From JAJDNH01 sp964552395 (GTDB lineage: Bacteria; Acidobacteriota; Thermoanaerobaculia; Thermoanaerobaculales; Sulfomarinibacteraceae), in the NCBI GenBank assembly GCA_964552395.1, contig CAZKGM010000071.1, forward strand, positions 1 to 7,716: 7,716 bases of DNA. Direction: 5' to 3'. Below the pieces are notes generated by a model. That model was given only the letters and a program-made list of their open reading frames with translations, did not search any database and was not told the origin of the DNA. The translations under genes were made by a program, and so were the position numbers. This document shows, in pieces, positions 7,158-7,716 of this stretch. Each line of letters begins with the position of its first letter. The stretch's first letter is position 1.

Positions 7158-7168
7158 ATAGGGGAGGG
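7145..7168. repeat. 8-bp hairpin CCCCTCCC / GGGGAGGG
   Basis: CCCCTCCC (7145-7152) and GGGGAGGG (7161-7168) are perfect inverted repeats around the 8-nt loop TTTTGATA. No T-run follows on either strand, so it is not a canonical intrinsic terminator, although it is the first strong hairpin after repeat A's core downstream of the operon. The left arm lies in repeat A; in copy 2 the matching position is at the end of the window, so it cannot be seen whether the right arm is also repeated. Confidence 0.65.
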
Positions 7169-7288
7169 ATCGCGCAGGAGCGCCCTCTCGCACCCCGCCC
7201 CTGCACTCGCTTCGTCGTCGCGACCACGAGGTCAGCGACTCCTCGCTCGCTGGCGGCGAGGCGCGAGGAGAACGCCCTGCGCGATCCC
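7166..7288. repeat. Large inverted repeat, 13-bp perfect stem
   Basis: GGGATCGCGCAGG (7166-7178) is the exact reverse complement of CCTGCGCGATCCC (7276-7288). The similarity continues inward imperfectly, so arms of about 34 bp (7166-7199 and 7255-7288) can pair with mismatches. The interior holds a smaller dyad around 7217-7239 with GTCGCGACC and GGTCAGCGAC. Next to the right arm, CCCGTC-TG-GACGGG (7286-7299) forms a further short dyad. I see no gene here; the frames that stay open do so because of composition. Confidence 0.75.
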
Positions 7289-7321
7289 GTCTGGACGGGT
7301 GTTGCGCGATCGCATGTCCCG

Positions 7322-7384
7322 TGCGGGCTTACGCCCGCAGCCCGCTGCGCGGGCCGGCGGGGCGGGAACGGACCGACGCGTCGG
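7322..7384. repeat. Two tandem G/C hairpins and a 12-bp palindrome
   Basis: TGCGGGC (7322-7328) pairs with GCCCGCA (7333-7339) across a TTAC loop. It is followed immediately by GCCCGC (7340-7345) and GCGGGC (7349-7354) across a TGC loop. A perfect 12-bp palindrome, CCGACGCGTCGG, lies at 7373-7384. The two adjoining hairpins resemble REP-type extragenic palindromes in form, but the sequence family is not recognised. The palindrome could bind a dimeric protein or be incidental. Confidence 0.65.
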
Positions 7385-7426
7385 CTCTCGGCTGCACCCG
7401 TCGCGGACGCCGGTGAGACTGTGCTC

Positions 7427-7463
7427 GGAGGCTTACCCTCGGTGGGCCTCGGGCCAAGCCTCC
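7427..7463. repeat. 8-bp inverted repeat at the entry to repeat B copy 2
   Basis: GGAGGCTT (7427-7434) and AAGCCTCC (7456-7463) are perfect reverse complements around a 21-nt loop. The right arm runs into repeat B (7461 onward), which suggests that B's true left end lies upstream of the part seen at the window start. The right part (7446-7462) also resembles a piece of repeat A (7055-7071) at 15 of 17 positions. Confidence 0.55.
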
Positions 7464-7563
7464 TGCGCCCGGTCCCCCCGCCACCCGCGGCGGGATGGCC
7501 GCTCGCCTCCTTCCGTCCCGTCCCCACCCCGCCGCGGGACCGTCCCTGGGGACAGAGCGCCGC
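7461..7563. repeat. Dispersed repeat B, copy 2
   Basis: Second copy of the repeat at 1-103, same orientation, six differences. The 11-bp inverted repeat is kept exactly (7484-7494 and 7528-7538). Three bases after the matched part, repeat A copy 2 begins (7567), whereas copy 1 of B is followed by unrelated sequence, so B and A are separable modules. Confidence 0.88.
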
Positions 7564-7566
7564 CAG

Positions 7567-7716
7567 GGCAGATCCGCGGCCTACGGCCGCACCCCTCGGG
7601 GACGGTCAGTCCGGCCTCGAGGCAAGCCTCGGTCCCTCCTGCCGGCCCCGAGGGGCCGCTCCGCTCGGATCTGCCTCCCACGTTCTCTGAGAGGTTGTGA
7701 GCCCCCCTCCCTATTG
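7567..7716. repeat. Repeat A, copy 2 (reaches the window edge)
   Basis: Same 150 bp as 7008-7157, shifted by 559 bp. The 109-bp core (7567-7675) is identical to copy 1, with terminal inverted repeats at 7567-7576 and 7666-7675. Differences from copy 1 are at 7680, 7681, 7684 and 7713. The match is still running at the end of the window, so the repeat probably extends further and may belong to a longer array. Confidence 0.9.

Noticed and set aside
7145..7168. Rho-independent terminator after the operon
   Set aside because: The stem is strong, but no run of T follows on either strand, so it is listed only as a hairpin.
7155..7700. Open frames on both strands across the 3' repeat region (including 6838-7527 minus)
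   Set aside because: They run through inverted repeats and repeat copies, encode Pro/Arg/Gly-rich low-complexity sequence, lack ribosome binding sites and differ between repeat copies.
7008..7716. CRISPR array or integron attC sites
   Set aside because: There are only two copies, with 150-bp repeats and a 409-bp interval, which is not a CRISPR layout. No paired RYYYAAC and GTTRRRY core sites and no integrase are present.

Overview
This window is a GC-rich bacterial segment holding one compact plus-strand operon for cell-surface polysaccharide work (493-7007), set between non-coding repeats. Strong third-position G/C, frequent GTG starts, 4-bp stop/start overlaps, a Wzt-type exporter ATPase and a YfhO-type membrane glycosyltransferase indicate a high-GC environmental bacterium that exports O-antigen or capsule-like glycans. 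The intergenic style (CACGAAG-type octamers, many G/C-rich dispersed hairpin repeats) reminds me of Acidobacteriota such as Thermoanaerobaculia, but that is a low-confidence impression and not something the sequence proves.

Layout. Positions 1-103 are one copy of a dispersed repeat, called B here. Positions 104-492 are leader sequence with three tandem CACGAAG-like octamers and a doubtful 70-codon ORF that has a good ribosome binding site. The operon follows: a Wzt-like ABC ATPase with a C-terminal glycan-binding domain (493-1701), a 22-codon mini-ORF (1698-1766), a GT4 glycosyltransferase (1770-2786), a GT2 glycosyltransferase with an unexplained C-terminal tail (2783-3826), a GNAT-type N-acetyltransferase (3823-4812) and a YfhO-like GT-C membrane protein (4809-7007). 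Four junctions use ATGA or GTGA overlaps if the mini-ORF is counted, so the set looks translationally coupled.

Positions 7008-7716 contain no convincing gene. They are a mosaic of structured repeats: a 150-bp repeat A at 7008-7157 and again at 7567-7716 (559 bp apart), a second copy of B at 7461-7563, and several strong inverted repeats between them. The first 109 bp of A are bounded by perfect 10-bp inverted repeats, contain a second nested 10-bp inverted pair, and are identical in both copies, while the few differences fall outside that core. B therefore brackets the whole operon in direct orientation.

How the genes may work together (inference): the two soluble glycosyltransferases build or extend a glycan on a lipid carrier, the GNAT protein may acylate an amino sugar or other acceptor, the Wzt ATPase recognises and powers export of the finished chain with a Wzm permease not encoded here, and the YfhO-like protein transfers a sugar from a polyprenyl-phosphate donor outside the membrane. 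The most unusual signals are the repeat mosaic, its exact abutment to the stop codon of a YfhO protein that lacks the usual C-terminal membrane helix, and the mini-ORF between the first two operon genes.
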